64,000 bases of DNA, taken from positions 45,674,757 through 45,738,756 of the forward strand of contig CM067358.1 of assembly GCA_034190875.2 (NCBI GenBank), written 5' to 3'. This DNA comes from Urechis unicinctus. Taxonomy: Eukaryota > Annelida > Polychaeta > Xenopneusta > Urechidae. Shown one piece after another: positions 14,195 through 23,960 of this stretch (position 1 is its first letter; each line of letters opens with the position of its first letter). The notes beneath the pieces are model-generated. The model searched no databases and had not been told where the DNA came from. It saw only the letters and a list, made by a program, of their open reading frames with translations. Both the position numbers and the translations under genes were made by a program.

Positions 14195-14962
14195 ATGCCT
14201 GTGACGTCATGTAAGGGAGGCCGTTCTCAGAGACATACGGAGTTCCCCGTTGTTTACATTGTCGAAGTTCGTCGTTTTTAGCCATCTTGTGACCGCCTGA
14301 ACGCGATGGTTAATGGGCTGCTCGCGTACCAGGTTTCCTCGTAAGGACGATTTTAAAAAAAAACAATGTATTGGCCAGGTACTATGATCGCGAGACAAAT
14401 GGCCGGTCCCGGGCAAGTACTCGTTTGTGTGCTCGGTTCATTTCTCCGAGGAATGTTTTGAGCAGGCACCGAAACTTAGAGATGAGCTTGGTTGGATACC
14501 ACGGTGTAAGCGGGTTTTGAAGCAGGATGCTGTGCCTAATCATTTTGCGAAGGCCTCTGCTGTCAAGCAAGTGAGAAAGGATGGTGAGGCAAGCGAACCC
14601 CTCTCACCCCAGCCCAAGAAAAGCAGACCTGCCTTCATGAAGAGAGAGAAGCAGAGGGTGAGTCTCGATGACTTTCTTGTTGTATTAGTATTGAATAAAT
14701 AGTCCATTATCTTGTTAAGTTGCCAGGCAAGTATCATTCTTATGATATAATATGTTGCTTTTTACAGTGTTCCTTCATAGTGGTGTTTGTTTTTAAATTT
14801 GCGAGTCATTAAATGTGCTGGTATGCCAAATATATGTAGGTCACGTATAATTGGTTCATTGTATCACAGATATCAGAAAACAGGCGACAACAGAAGCTGG
14901 GGATCCAGTCTTCAAGCTATGATACCCCAAGTTTAAGCAGGGGCATGTTGTCACTAAAGTAG
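14195..14962 (+). pseudogene. THAP zinc-finger gene, decayed, two exons visible
   Basis: The C-terminal half of a THAP domain is clear on the + strand: 'CSVHFSEECF' at 14,430 (the CxxH and F core), then 'LKQDAVPNHF' near 14,516, matching the family's AVPxxF signature. In the same frame upstream lie 'RFPRKDDFKKKQ' from about 14,331 and 'DKWPVPGKYSF' from 14,394. These match the usual FP block and the W-P segment, but the block's conserved tryptophan reads Cys (TGT, 14,367). This frame is closed by TGA at 14,385 and another at 14,298. The likely start, ATG 14,195 (MPVTSCK), is in a different frame. The zinc finger therefore cannot form. After a basic linker (KREKQR) exon 1 ends at an AGG/GTGAGT donor near 14,660. 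An acceptor 'tatcacag' at 14,869 opens a phase-0 exon of 30 codons to TAG at 14,960. If unspliced, the frame ends at 14,700 in 'aataaatag', which is also a poly(A) signal. THAP domains bind DNA in host factors and in P and Kolobok transposases. Confidence 0.75.
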
Positions 14963-15263
14963 CAAAAATGGCAACATTTGGTGAATATTATTACTGATAT
15001 ATAAAATGTAAACAACAACAAATTCAATTACCATGGGGGAATAAGGTTATAAGCAACATTCTGGTGTACAAGCTGTGACTTGATTCCTGTTATGTTTCAA
15101 AGTATGTTGAGTGTCTGGTGGCTGAGTTCCTGCTGGTTTGCTATGCGCACACCCTGCCCAAGATAGAAGCACCACCTCCAATGTGTGCAGATGCGATGAG
15201 ACCAGATCCACGACAAGCTATTGAGGCACACCAGAGTAGGTTCTGCATGTATCAAGACAAGTC

Positions 15264-16566
15264 CTAGGTGAGAAGAGGGTAGAGGAATCCTTGATAATCT
15301 GGTGCTGGGAAGTTATCTCGTATTGTTGTCACAGCGCAGGCTGGTAACGGAACTTTTATCTTTTGTCCAAGATGTCCCAAGCACCAGTGAACAAACTGTT
15401 TGTATGCAGTATACCTGTAACGCCTGTAAAATTACCATGTGACATTGTTGATTTATCCATGCTCAAATATTTTTTGTCATACCAGTTTCATTAAGTATAA
15501 TGAAATTGAATATAATAACTGCTAGCCTTCGTACAGATGTATGTGTAAATAATAGAAAAAACCGTGACCTTTGTACATCATTATCTGACATGTGCCCGTG
15601 TTGTTGTCTGTAGGAGAAATATCCCACTTGCAAGGTTGGTCTGAAACCAGGATGCTGGGTTATGCAACCAATGGGAATGGGGCTGTTCTCTATGGAGGTC
15701 ATGACTCGAGGACTCTCCACACAGCACACAGATTCGTCCACCTCTGCCATTGGTTGACAGTAGCCACACAAACACCTGTAACATGATGTAATGATGGATG
15801 GGAATATTAATTTATGTAATAAAGGATGTCATATTGGATGGCAAATATGTTTTAGTCTCGGCATTCATAGAAGCTCTGATGTAACACTGACCACGACCAT
15901 AATTTAATACCATAATCTTCTCATAAAGTCCAGTTATACATTCATTTATGAGCTAACTGACAATCCTATAAGAAAACAGCTGGGGTACTTGCTCTCCTAT
16001 ATGCTCTAGCTCAGAATCAATCTACATCAACTTTTAAATTTATTGTAATCAGCCTTTGATAAGGCCTACTTTAAATAAAAGAGGATCTCTATTTATTACA
16101 TTTACATGGTACAACTTTGTAAACATGAACCCTTGCAACCACTTGATTAGTTAAAAACTTTGTGGTATCTCATGTCTGCTGTCTGATATGGAAGAATCAT
16201 TGGCTGCAAGGCTCTGTTGTACACTGTTAGGAAAAGAGGTTACATATTTTGTTGGTGAAATTTATGGATTAACTTCGTTACACGCCAACACATATACGAT
16301 GAACTGGTGCACAAGTACGATCAGCTTACCAAGCGTTGTTCTGTAGCCGACCTATGTCCTGGGTAGGATGACCCGCGTGAGACCAAGACGCAGCAGTTAC
16401 ATCGCCAATGTCAGTTTTTCGCCTCTTCGGAGACGTCGGATTCGCTCATTTCTGGTCCGAATCTGTAAGGCAAAACTTGCTCTGCCGAAGCAACGATAGT
16501 TTGCGAATGACCTGTCTCTTCGTCGCTCTCCTGAAGTGATGAAATAGCGAAATTCCCAGCAGCCAT
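15264..16566 (-). pseudogene. P2X7 intracellular (ballast) domain protein gene, broken
   Basis: Three exons read on the - strand. Exon 1 runs 16,566-16,330 (ATG with G at -3 and G at +4), contains 'VLPYRFGPE' and an acidic Ser/Glu stretch, and ends 'RLQNNAW' at a perfect GTAAGC donor. Exon 2 runs 15,775-15,569: 'CLCGYCQPM', 'SVCCVE', 'CITQHPGF', 'YFSYRQQHGH'. Exon 3 runs 15,414-15,264: 'YTAYKQFVHW', 'LPACAVTTIRDNFP', 'GFLYP', stop TAG. Both introns (554 and 154 bp) are phase 2, and splicing restores TGG (Trp) and AGG (Arg) codons. These are the ordered hallmarks of the zinc-binding cytoplasmic domain of P2X7, which also occurs as stand-alone proteins in many invertebrates. Damage: one extra base in a T5 run (A5 on the coding strand; 16,415-16,419) brings TGA at 16,411-16,413. 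About seven residues seem missing between 'HPGFRPT' and 'LQVGYF'. The intron-2 donor GTCACG is weak. The rest is well preserved, so inactivation looks recent. It is convergent with the THAP gene, 300 bp away. Confidence 0.85.
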
Positions 16567-16783
16567 TTCTCGCTAATCGTAGTGCAGATTGCGCCTCGCA
16601 ACAAAAACAATCCCGGACCTGACACGCGGAGGCGATGAATTATTCATGAGCTTGTCGGCTCGATACGCCGAATTCATCTTTAAAGTCGAATTTCGATCAG
16701 AAATCGCGCACTTAGACAATTGACAGAATAGGTACTTTTGGGTTATATTTTCGTTATCTGGCGAAAAAATGACATGATTTTTT

Positions 16784-16797
16784 GTGTGATAGGCACT
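16784..16797 (-). repeat. Right terminal inverted repeat of the THAP element
   Basis: Reverse complement 'agtgcctatcacac', one transition away from the left end. It is followed by TCAA, which would be a TTAA target duplication with one change. The sequence just inside, 16,620-16,780, is TA-poor and holds no reading frame; it lies upstream of the ballast gene and could have been its promoter side. Confidence 0.6.
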
Positions 16798-16801
16798 TCA
16801 A

Positions 16802-17330
16802 TAGATAACTACAATGCATCATGGTGCATCGATGTAAATATATTACAATATTCACGTTGTAACCAATGTGGTAAGATAGAGTTGCCAGTCGCTCTGGTAC
16901 CCTTTGCAATCGTATAGGTAGACAGGTATATAACAATGGTGCTACAGTGCGTGGTTCCTCAAGTGTCTCCATCACCGTAACGCGTAAATCAGATAATCTG
17001 TTCCGGCGTAATTCAACAATACGTTTTGTCTGTCATAATTTACACATCGATGTCTATGGTGTCTGTCTTGTGATATAAATAACTACGACAAATGTAGTCA
17101 CACAAAATAAAAATTATCTCATCTACAGCTTTCAGAGTCCAGTGTAACAGTGGAAGCGATGCTAAGACGTGAAGATTTCCTAATTTCGTTTTGTTCTTTG
17201 CAATTGTGGCTTATAAGCTTTAGCTATCGCAAATCATACAAACCTAATGCACTAGGTTGTAGCTAACAGCCAAGGAGAGCTGTTGCAGAAGGACGCCATT
17301 GCTTTAACATAAATTGTTTCAAAGGATGGT
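16802..17330. other. Gene-free spacer
   Basis: Nothing recognisable: one 73-codon frame on the - strand without domain or splice support, and no repeats. Confidence 0.5.
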
Positions 17331-17484
17331 CGTTATTGAGATCAACCCGCCTCGTTATTGGGATCGACCCGCCTCGTTATTGAGATCAACCCGCCTCGTT
17401 ATTGGGATCAACCCGCCTCGTTATTGGGATCAACCCGCCTCGTTATTGGGATCAACCCGCCTCGTTACTGGGATCAACCAACCT
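17331..17484 (+). repeat. 22-bp minisatellite, 7 tandem copies
   Basis: Seven units of 'cgttattgggatcaacccgc' + 'ct' run head to tail. Units 1 and 3 carry 'gag' for 'ggg', unit 2 has 'gatcgaccc', and unit 7 is the most changed ('cgttactggg', 'ccaacct'). Units 4-6 are identical, so the array grew recently from its centre. The array is open in one frame, but 22 is not a multiple of three, so the peptide is not a true repeat protein. Confidence 0.95.
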
Positions 17485-18419
17485 CAACTCATTATATATA
17501 ATATATAATAGGTCTATATTTCGATTGTGGTAGAGCAGGTAACAATATAGCGCCATCAATGCCTTGCCCAGCTAGCAATTATATGTTGTTCGCTAGCTAG
17601 ACACAACATAATACCGGAAATGATAATAGTGGCCGTTTTTTTCAGGGATTTTGGACGAATTTACAATTTACAATTTAGACCAAAAATGACTGACCGTAAA
17701 TCTGCACAAAAAGGATTTTGTGATTTCCGTGTGTAACTGTTGCGAGGTAGTAGTACACTTAACTTCTTTCTGAAGGGGCCATTGGTGTCCACATTACTGA
17801 CTGTAATTCACGTTTCCAATGATCTAAGCTTTGAGCCACGCTACCATGTACATCTCTTCTTCACTGTGATTAGGAGGCAATACGAGTGATATACCAGCGG
17901 CCATTTTTAAAATTTAATTATTTAGTTTATACTGATTGATGTGAAATTGAAGAGTACGCTTTGAAGCAAAATTAATTACTGTTTTGTGAGGGGGCTACTA
18001 CATCATCGCGCTTAACCTTAAATCCGACTATATACACACCAAAACATACCGTTAGAATGGTGCACGTGCTAAACTATATGGATATTAATTCTTTCTTAAG
18101 TATGATTAAAAGTACAATTGTATTCCTCGTGTCCTTGAATTTGAAAAATTCCTTTTCAAATCCTGTAATGATACATAACTTGCGGGGAGTGTGGCCGCCA
18201 TCTGAACGTATGTAACTCACGAAAGTAAATACAACAGACAGAAACCAAGCAAATAATATAATAGTTAACAATAACGGAAGCGCAAGAAGTGATTAGAGAA
18301 GCCTCATGAGAGAAGCCAGTTATCACAGGTATGAACTATCAGCGATCATGTTCAAACAATATGCATATTGCAATTCTATGTGATTCACAATGTCCATTTG
18401 CTTAATCTAGAGTGTCCTT

Positions 18420-18900
18420 AATATAGGTTTCTTTTACATCATGGTCCCGTCCGAACATGACCTGCCCGATAAATCTGTCATATCCGAACGATACGACTAC
18501 TGAAGCGTAAATGGGCCACATATTACGATTGATATAGTACCTCATCTCAAAGAACCTTTCCATTATTAGTGCCATCTGTAGACACCGTGGCTGCAACAAA
18601 GACACGCCTTGTAATACCGAAATTTCAATCAAGCGCCCTTCTGGTAAGAAAGCATAAATAAGCACATTGTGGTCATTTCAAAGCGGCAAAATGCTTTTCC
18701 ATTTTGTAATCAAGGCTTTCCAACAATTGGCCACCCCATGGGTGGTTGTCATTGTGATTTACGTTAAATTATCAAAGGCAAAATGGGTAGCATCGTGGTA
18801 TAGTCGATGCCACTCCTAATCCACGGCAGGCATGATGAAAACATAGCAGGCGACTTATCTGTCCTATATAAAGTTATTTACGTGGTGTACAGCAGGTTAT
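18420..18900 (+). repeat. Old tandem-like duplicate of 21,480-21,900
   Basis: The two segments align in order: 'catcatggtcccgtcc' against 'catcatgttcctgtcc', 'catatccgaacgata' against 'catatccggaagata', 'gggccacatatta' against 'gagccacacattga', 'ccattattagt' against 'cattattggt', 'gtagacaccgtggctg' against 'gcagacacctcagctg', and the 'gggtagcatcgtg' motif. Spacing is about 3.07 kb. The small - strand frame here is not kept in the partner. Confidence 0.65.
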
Positions 18901-20089
18901 TCATTAGGTAGTTAGTCATAGAACATCATTTATTGCACACTTTTCCGAAACAACCGTATTAAGGTGCAACATGGGCAGCGTGTGCTTGCTTAATCAGCTA
19001 GCCATGTTTTCGTTGACCGTACATCCAGTGTGATGTAGCGGGCGAATGAAAGCCAAGAGAGGAACGTGGTAAGGTATAGGGTGGCCATCATTGTAAATCA
19101 ATTCATGCAATTAACTTGTTAGCAATCACAATTTTCACGTTGCGCTATGTGGAATTAACGATTGTTTACCCTTTTATATATGTATCATTAGTATCAAGCT
19201 TGCAATGCAAAATATGCTGACAGACATTTTCATTTCAATTGCATTTGAACACGGACATAACTAGTTGTGGTTTTAATATTTCATAGATTTCTTAACACTG
19301 GTGTGGATAAAGGCTGTAGTTAAATTGCTGAAATGACTGCAATACTTCCGGCCATCGTCTATTTGCGAAATGTGATCTGATTCTAGTCTTTTGTAGGTAT
19401 TGGGTTCTTCAATCGCACGAATTTCGTTTTAAACAGGCACTCGCTTTAAAATGAAAGCCTTTCATTCGTGATTTTCTTTCTCCATTTTGTAACAATGCAA
19501 AAGGCATGTTAGCTTGGTGAAGTAGGATCTTTATTGTCAGATGGTTGCCATCTTTGTCACACTTCGCCAGTTAAAAAAGAACAAATTTGTCACTAATTGA
19601 ATAAATAAATGCATGGTAATGGGGCCCTCGAAACCTTATGCAGAGAGTCCCCAGGATGATAAATGCTGTAATTGCATTTAACCGCAGCTCAGAAAAAAAT
19701 AACATGAGTCATAACGCGTGAAATAACAAAGAGATGAGGGATATATCTCCGTAGTAGTGCGTATATTGTAAACCATACATTGTAAGATATAATTGAATAG
19801 TACTGATTATAGTTACCGATATTCTTATAAACCACGTGAGTGTACTTTCTCTAATGATAACATTTGTTTTGTCGTCATTAAACGATGATTATCGCACATC
19901 GTTGAATTTCAACTTGATCTGAGATACCTAGAATACGAATTATAGTCAATGGCAGTTAAGCTAAGCTCGCAAACCTTGTTAAATTTTCCAAATAAAATGC
20001 AATGTAAAAATTGCACGCTTATGACCACAATTCTAGTCCCTGGTTGTGCCACCATATGGATCATGAACGATACGGTGGGCGCTAGTTGC

Positions 20090-20190
20090 TGCCTATAATG
20101 GCTCGTCACATATATTTCACTGCAACAATTTTGCGAGGAAATGAAAATATAGGAATGTTTGACAGCACATGATTTTGTTAAACACGCTGA
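20090..20190 (+). repeat. Old duplicate of 9,560-9,660
   Basis: Shared order: 'catatatttcactgcaa' against 'catatatatgtcactgtaa', 'gcgaggaaatgaaaatatag' against 'gctaggaaatgaaactatag', then a 'catgatttt/catgttaaa' block. The segment just upstream also looks related. Confidence 0.5.
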
Positions 20191-21479
20191 TTGGCAGGAT
20201 CCGCCTTCAACAATGACCTCCTGATCTTATGCAAAGATCGATTGATTCGTGATGACAATGTCAGACACGTGTTTCGTTGCAGTAAACTTTATTTGTCCGC
20301 AACATTAGACAAAGCCCATCACGGCATACGGAGTTCATGTGTCAGGAAGTAGGTACTATCATTTCTATGAATGAAACCAAAATACACCATCACTTAGCGC
20401 CAGTTTTATGAGGTCTCCACTCACATTTTAAGACGGGAAGTATCGTGTAGACATTTCAGACTCCAATTGAGACGTACAAGGCAGCGTTTCGAGAGCTGCC
20501 ATAACCAATAAACATTTATGTTACCCCCCATGGTCAGATACTGCGTTGATATTTGCGACAAAGCTGATGCTTACGAACGAAAAACGTTGCGAGGTATTTG
20601 TAACGAAAACAAATGTACCCATCTTGATGTAAAAGAGGTAAGGAATTGTAAGTGCAATAGGAGTTGTAATAATGGATTGGTGGTTCACAGTGGCTCATTA
20701 GGTTAAAACAGAGGGACAATCTCGAGCGAAACTACTTTCTATTATAACTTTTCCGTCTGGTGCCATCGGCGTGAAGGAGCAAAAATTTATTTGAGCGAGG
20801 GACATTTAATGTTGAGAAAAAGTAAGTGGCGAAGCAATACCTTATATGGTCAAAAAGGCATAAGCAAGTCGACAAGTACGCTAACTCGATCACTTGGCTC
20901 TTTTTAGCACAACGTCATTTCGAATGTTTCGAATTACGTCATCGTTAAGTTAGGTATCGAAAGGGTAGCAAAAAATTCCTCAGAGACAGTGGCAGAGACA
21001 TTAAACAGCCTTTCATTCACTTTAGCCTTTTGTCAACCGTTGCATTATGCATTTATGCTCAATATGGATGAGGCGTTGCCACTGTAAAGGTATTCGGCTA
21101 CAATACACTTCATGGTAAGGTCAAATAATACATTGATAAGGATTAGAATAATGCTGATGGATATTGACTGAAAATGTATTTAATATTCGGAAGGTTGCTG
21201 CAATAAAACAACACCAAATGAACAAAATGTCCTGATTATATTACTGTCAAAGGGGTTGCAGGCACTTATGAAAAAATAAATCATTTCAATAACAGAAGTG
21301 CAAAAACGATAAGATAACCCATCATTTCATAGCGAATTATTGGACGGAACACACATTGAAGTGCATGAGATATTTCCAGAGGTATGAATCATTTGACTAT
21401 TAACCATCTAAATATATTCGTCCCTTTTTCATTATTATTTCCGGGTATGAACCACACTACCCTCCTGCTCTCATCAGAG

Positions 21480-21900
21480 CATAACAAATAGAGTTTTCTT
21501 TTCCATATCATGTTCCTGTCCCATCATGGCCTGCCAGACCAAATCCCCTCATTCTGCCATATCCGGAAGATATGTCTACTGAACCTTAGATGAGCCACAC
21601 ATTGAGGTTGATATAGCGACCGTCGCATAAAACCATTTCATTATTGGTTCCGCCTTGCAGACACCTCAGCTGTAAAGAAATGTCTCATAATGCCAAGATT
21701 TCATCCAAGTGACTTGCTCATAAGAGATATAGAGTAATATAGTAAAATAATTTCCTCGTTTTGTGGTTGATGCTTTCCAACAAAAGGCTGCGTCATTGTT
21801 TGCTGCAATTGTGGTGGTTTATGAAGGACCACCAAAGACACAATGGGTAGCGTCATGATAACGTAGATGCAGCTTCTCATAAACATGATAATAAAATAGT
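21480..21900 (+). repeat. Old tandem-like duplicate of 18,420-18,900
   Basis: Partner of the 18.4-kb segment, and at its 3' end of the 0.5-kb segment ('gttgatgctttccaacaaaaggctg'). Three related copies at very different distances show repeated rounds of duplication followed by decay. Confidence 0.65.
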
Positions 21901-23519
21901 GTTGGTAGTCAGATACATTCCGGTCGTCCATATAATTTGGTGATTCACATGAAATGCATAGTGATTCATGAGTTTGTAATCCATGTAATTATACAACGAG
22001 AACAAATATTATTTTCTCCATTGAAATTTACTCAAGTTCCGTTGCCACCACCTCTGCGCGGCTAAATCGTCTACGCTAGAATTATATTGGGCGCAAATGT
22101 AGCCGATGTACGATTGTTAACATAAACGGTTGGCATAATTGCTGTCGCAATACATTACGTTTAATATCCCAACATATGTGCTAACTGACCACAAAATGAC
22201 ATGTGTCTTTTATCATGATGCGTTATTGCGGGATTTTATAACTATTACGTGCAGACTTAAATGTTGCGCCCCTAATCACATGACAGTACAATATCGATTC
22301 TGTTGTAAGCAGGCCATCTACAAAATGTCGAGTTTCTGAAGTCATTAACCAGCTATTCGTGGTGTACATGACAATGATGTTGCTTTAAGAGTGCAACTGA
22401 TAAAGCATTCTAAGAATCAGCTCTCTATATGTCATTTGTAGAAATCAAATGTATTCTCTATAACCAGACCTGCAAGGATAAAACCTATATAAATAAAAAT
22501 ATCACTCAGTTATTTCCACGCGTTGTTAAAGACATGTTGGTATCAATCAAGCCACAAACGTACAGACAAGCGCTATTCAAAAACCTATGTCCTGCAGAGC
22601 TATGCCCAGTTATTTCTTTGAGGTGCCTCATAACAAGAAAGCGGTCATCTCGCCTAACGAGATAATTTAACTAAATATTGAAGTGCACTGCCTGCAATGG
22701 TTCGGTCAAACCTACCGCATACTTTATATTGTGTCATATCAATCCTCATATGTGCATGCAGTATGAATTATGAGGACTAGCGTCTCGTGTAGAATATGAC
22801 TCAAGGTTGCCATGTCGCTGTAAGATTGACACCATGCGTAACTGATGCATGACACGTAATGTTACGGATCACGGCCACTGTGACAGGCTGTTGATTGCTA
22901 TATGCTCATTATATATGGCGCTAAATATGCATTGAAAGTATTATAGGGAAATAGAAAAGTAAATTAAACTACACTAAGCACGACAAGGTGGCATGACAGA
23001 TAGGCACGCCTGAAACATGGGCAGATACTTATCTCTACTAAATAACTCATACGTCTTTACTCACGGTATATGGTGTACTTCGACATTGCCTTCAGTGGCA
23101 GTGCTGATTCCATAAAGGATAACAACGCAACTAAGAAACTTTGTAAGAAGGAAACTGTAGGTTTTTGACACGGAACCCCTTCTCCACTATATCTAGCTTG
23201 TACATGACGACTATGTTTGGTGTTATGTTGTTTCTAACGTTCGTCCAAACCTATAACTTTTTTAACGCTTGCGGGAAAGTCCGATGATGCAATCTGCTGC
23301 TTGCGCTACCTGTAGATGCCCTTGCCATATCATACCCTTCATTTGCGTGATAACAGGAGATGGACAAAAAACGCGAAGATCCCCTCAACACATAGTGTCA
23401 TTGCACGCTATGACTGATTATGATATCAGCGACGACCTCCTGTACATACAGCGAGGACAACCAGTTACCTCATTAAAGGGGTGAATTGCTAATGCACCAG
23501 ATCGCATTGGTCTGTCAAT

Positions 23520-23960
23520 GCTCAATAGTCAACAACAACATTCTTACAATCCCGACCTTCGTATACAATATCATTCTGCCAGTAAAATATAATCATATTT
23601 TGGCTGATTAATTACAAAGCAATTTGTTGCTTCGCATGCGAGATGTAATGATTTGTCACAATCATTATCTTCATCGTTTGCGAACTACATAAATGGTGTA
23701 CCACTGAGAATATTCAGTGTCATCTGTGATATTGCATCGGGTACTACGACACCACATTTCTGGTACTTCGAACACAGATATTGCAGAATTATGGTCCGTT
23801 TGAGTAATTTTCTAGCACGTACTTCAGGACGATCTTGTGGTTACTACCCGAGCTTATGTCAAAACTCAACATTAACAACAAAAGTGATTGTTACCATGCC
23901 AACCTTAATATATCATATAATACTGCTAGTAAAGTAATCGTAAACAACAGCGCATTTTTG
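23520..23960 (+). repeat. Short local duplication, period about 350 bp
   Basis: The segment ending at about 23,610 ('acaatcccgacctt', 'cattctgccagtaaaatata') recurs near 23,885-23,950 ('accatgccaacctt', 'aatactgctagtaaagtaat'). Moderate similarity, no gene. Confidence 0.45.

Larger units (their letters stand above)
14015..16801. mobile_element. Two-gene DNA transposon relic, Kolobok-like
   Basis: Seen: inverted ends 'agtgcctatcgcac' at 14,019 and its reverse complement with one change ending at 16,797. They are flanked by TTAA on the left (14,015-14,018) and TCAA on the right (16,798-16,801). Inside are two convergent broken genes: THAP on + and P2X7-type ballast domain on -. Known: Kolobok elements duplicate TTAA on insertion and their transposases carry a THAP domain. 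Inferred: this is a relic of that group or a related one. The ballast gene would be a passenger or an unrecognised second element gene. No DDE catalytic segment is visible, and only about 300 bp separates the two genes, so the copy is internally deleted or was never autonomous. The interior is richer in CpG than its flanks, which fits later arrival. Alternatives are a chance pair of short inverted repeats around two decayed host genes, or an ISL2EU-like element. Confidence 0.55.

Noticed and set aside
14207-14416. 69-codon - strand frame over the 5' part of the THAP gene
   Set aside because: Antisense shadow of the THAP coding region, which has clear family motifs on the + strand.
17314-17508. 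Repetitive 64-codon peptide over the 22-bp minisatellite
   Set aside because: The unit length is not a multiple of three, so the peptide period is an accident of the frame.
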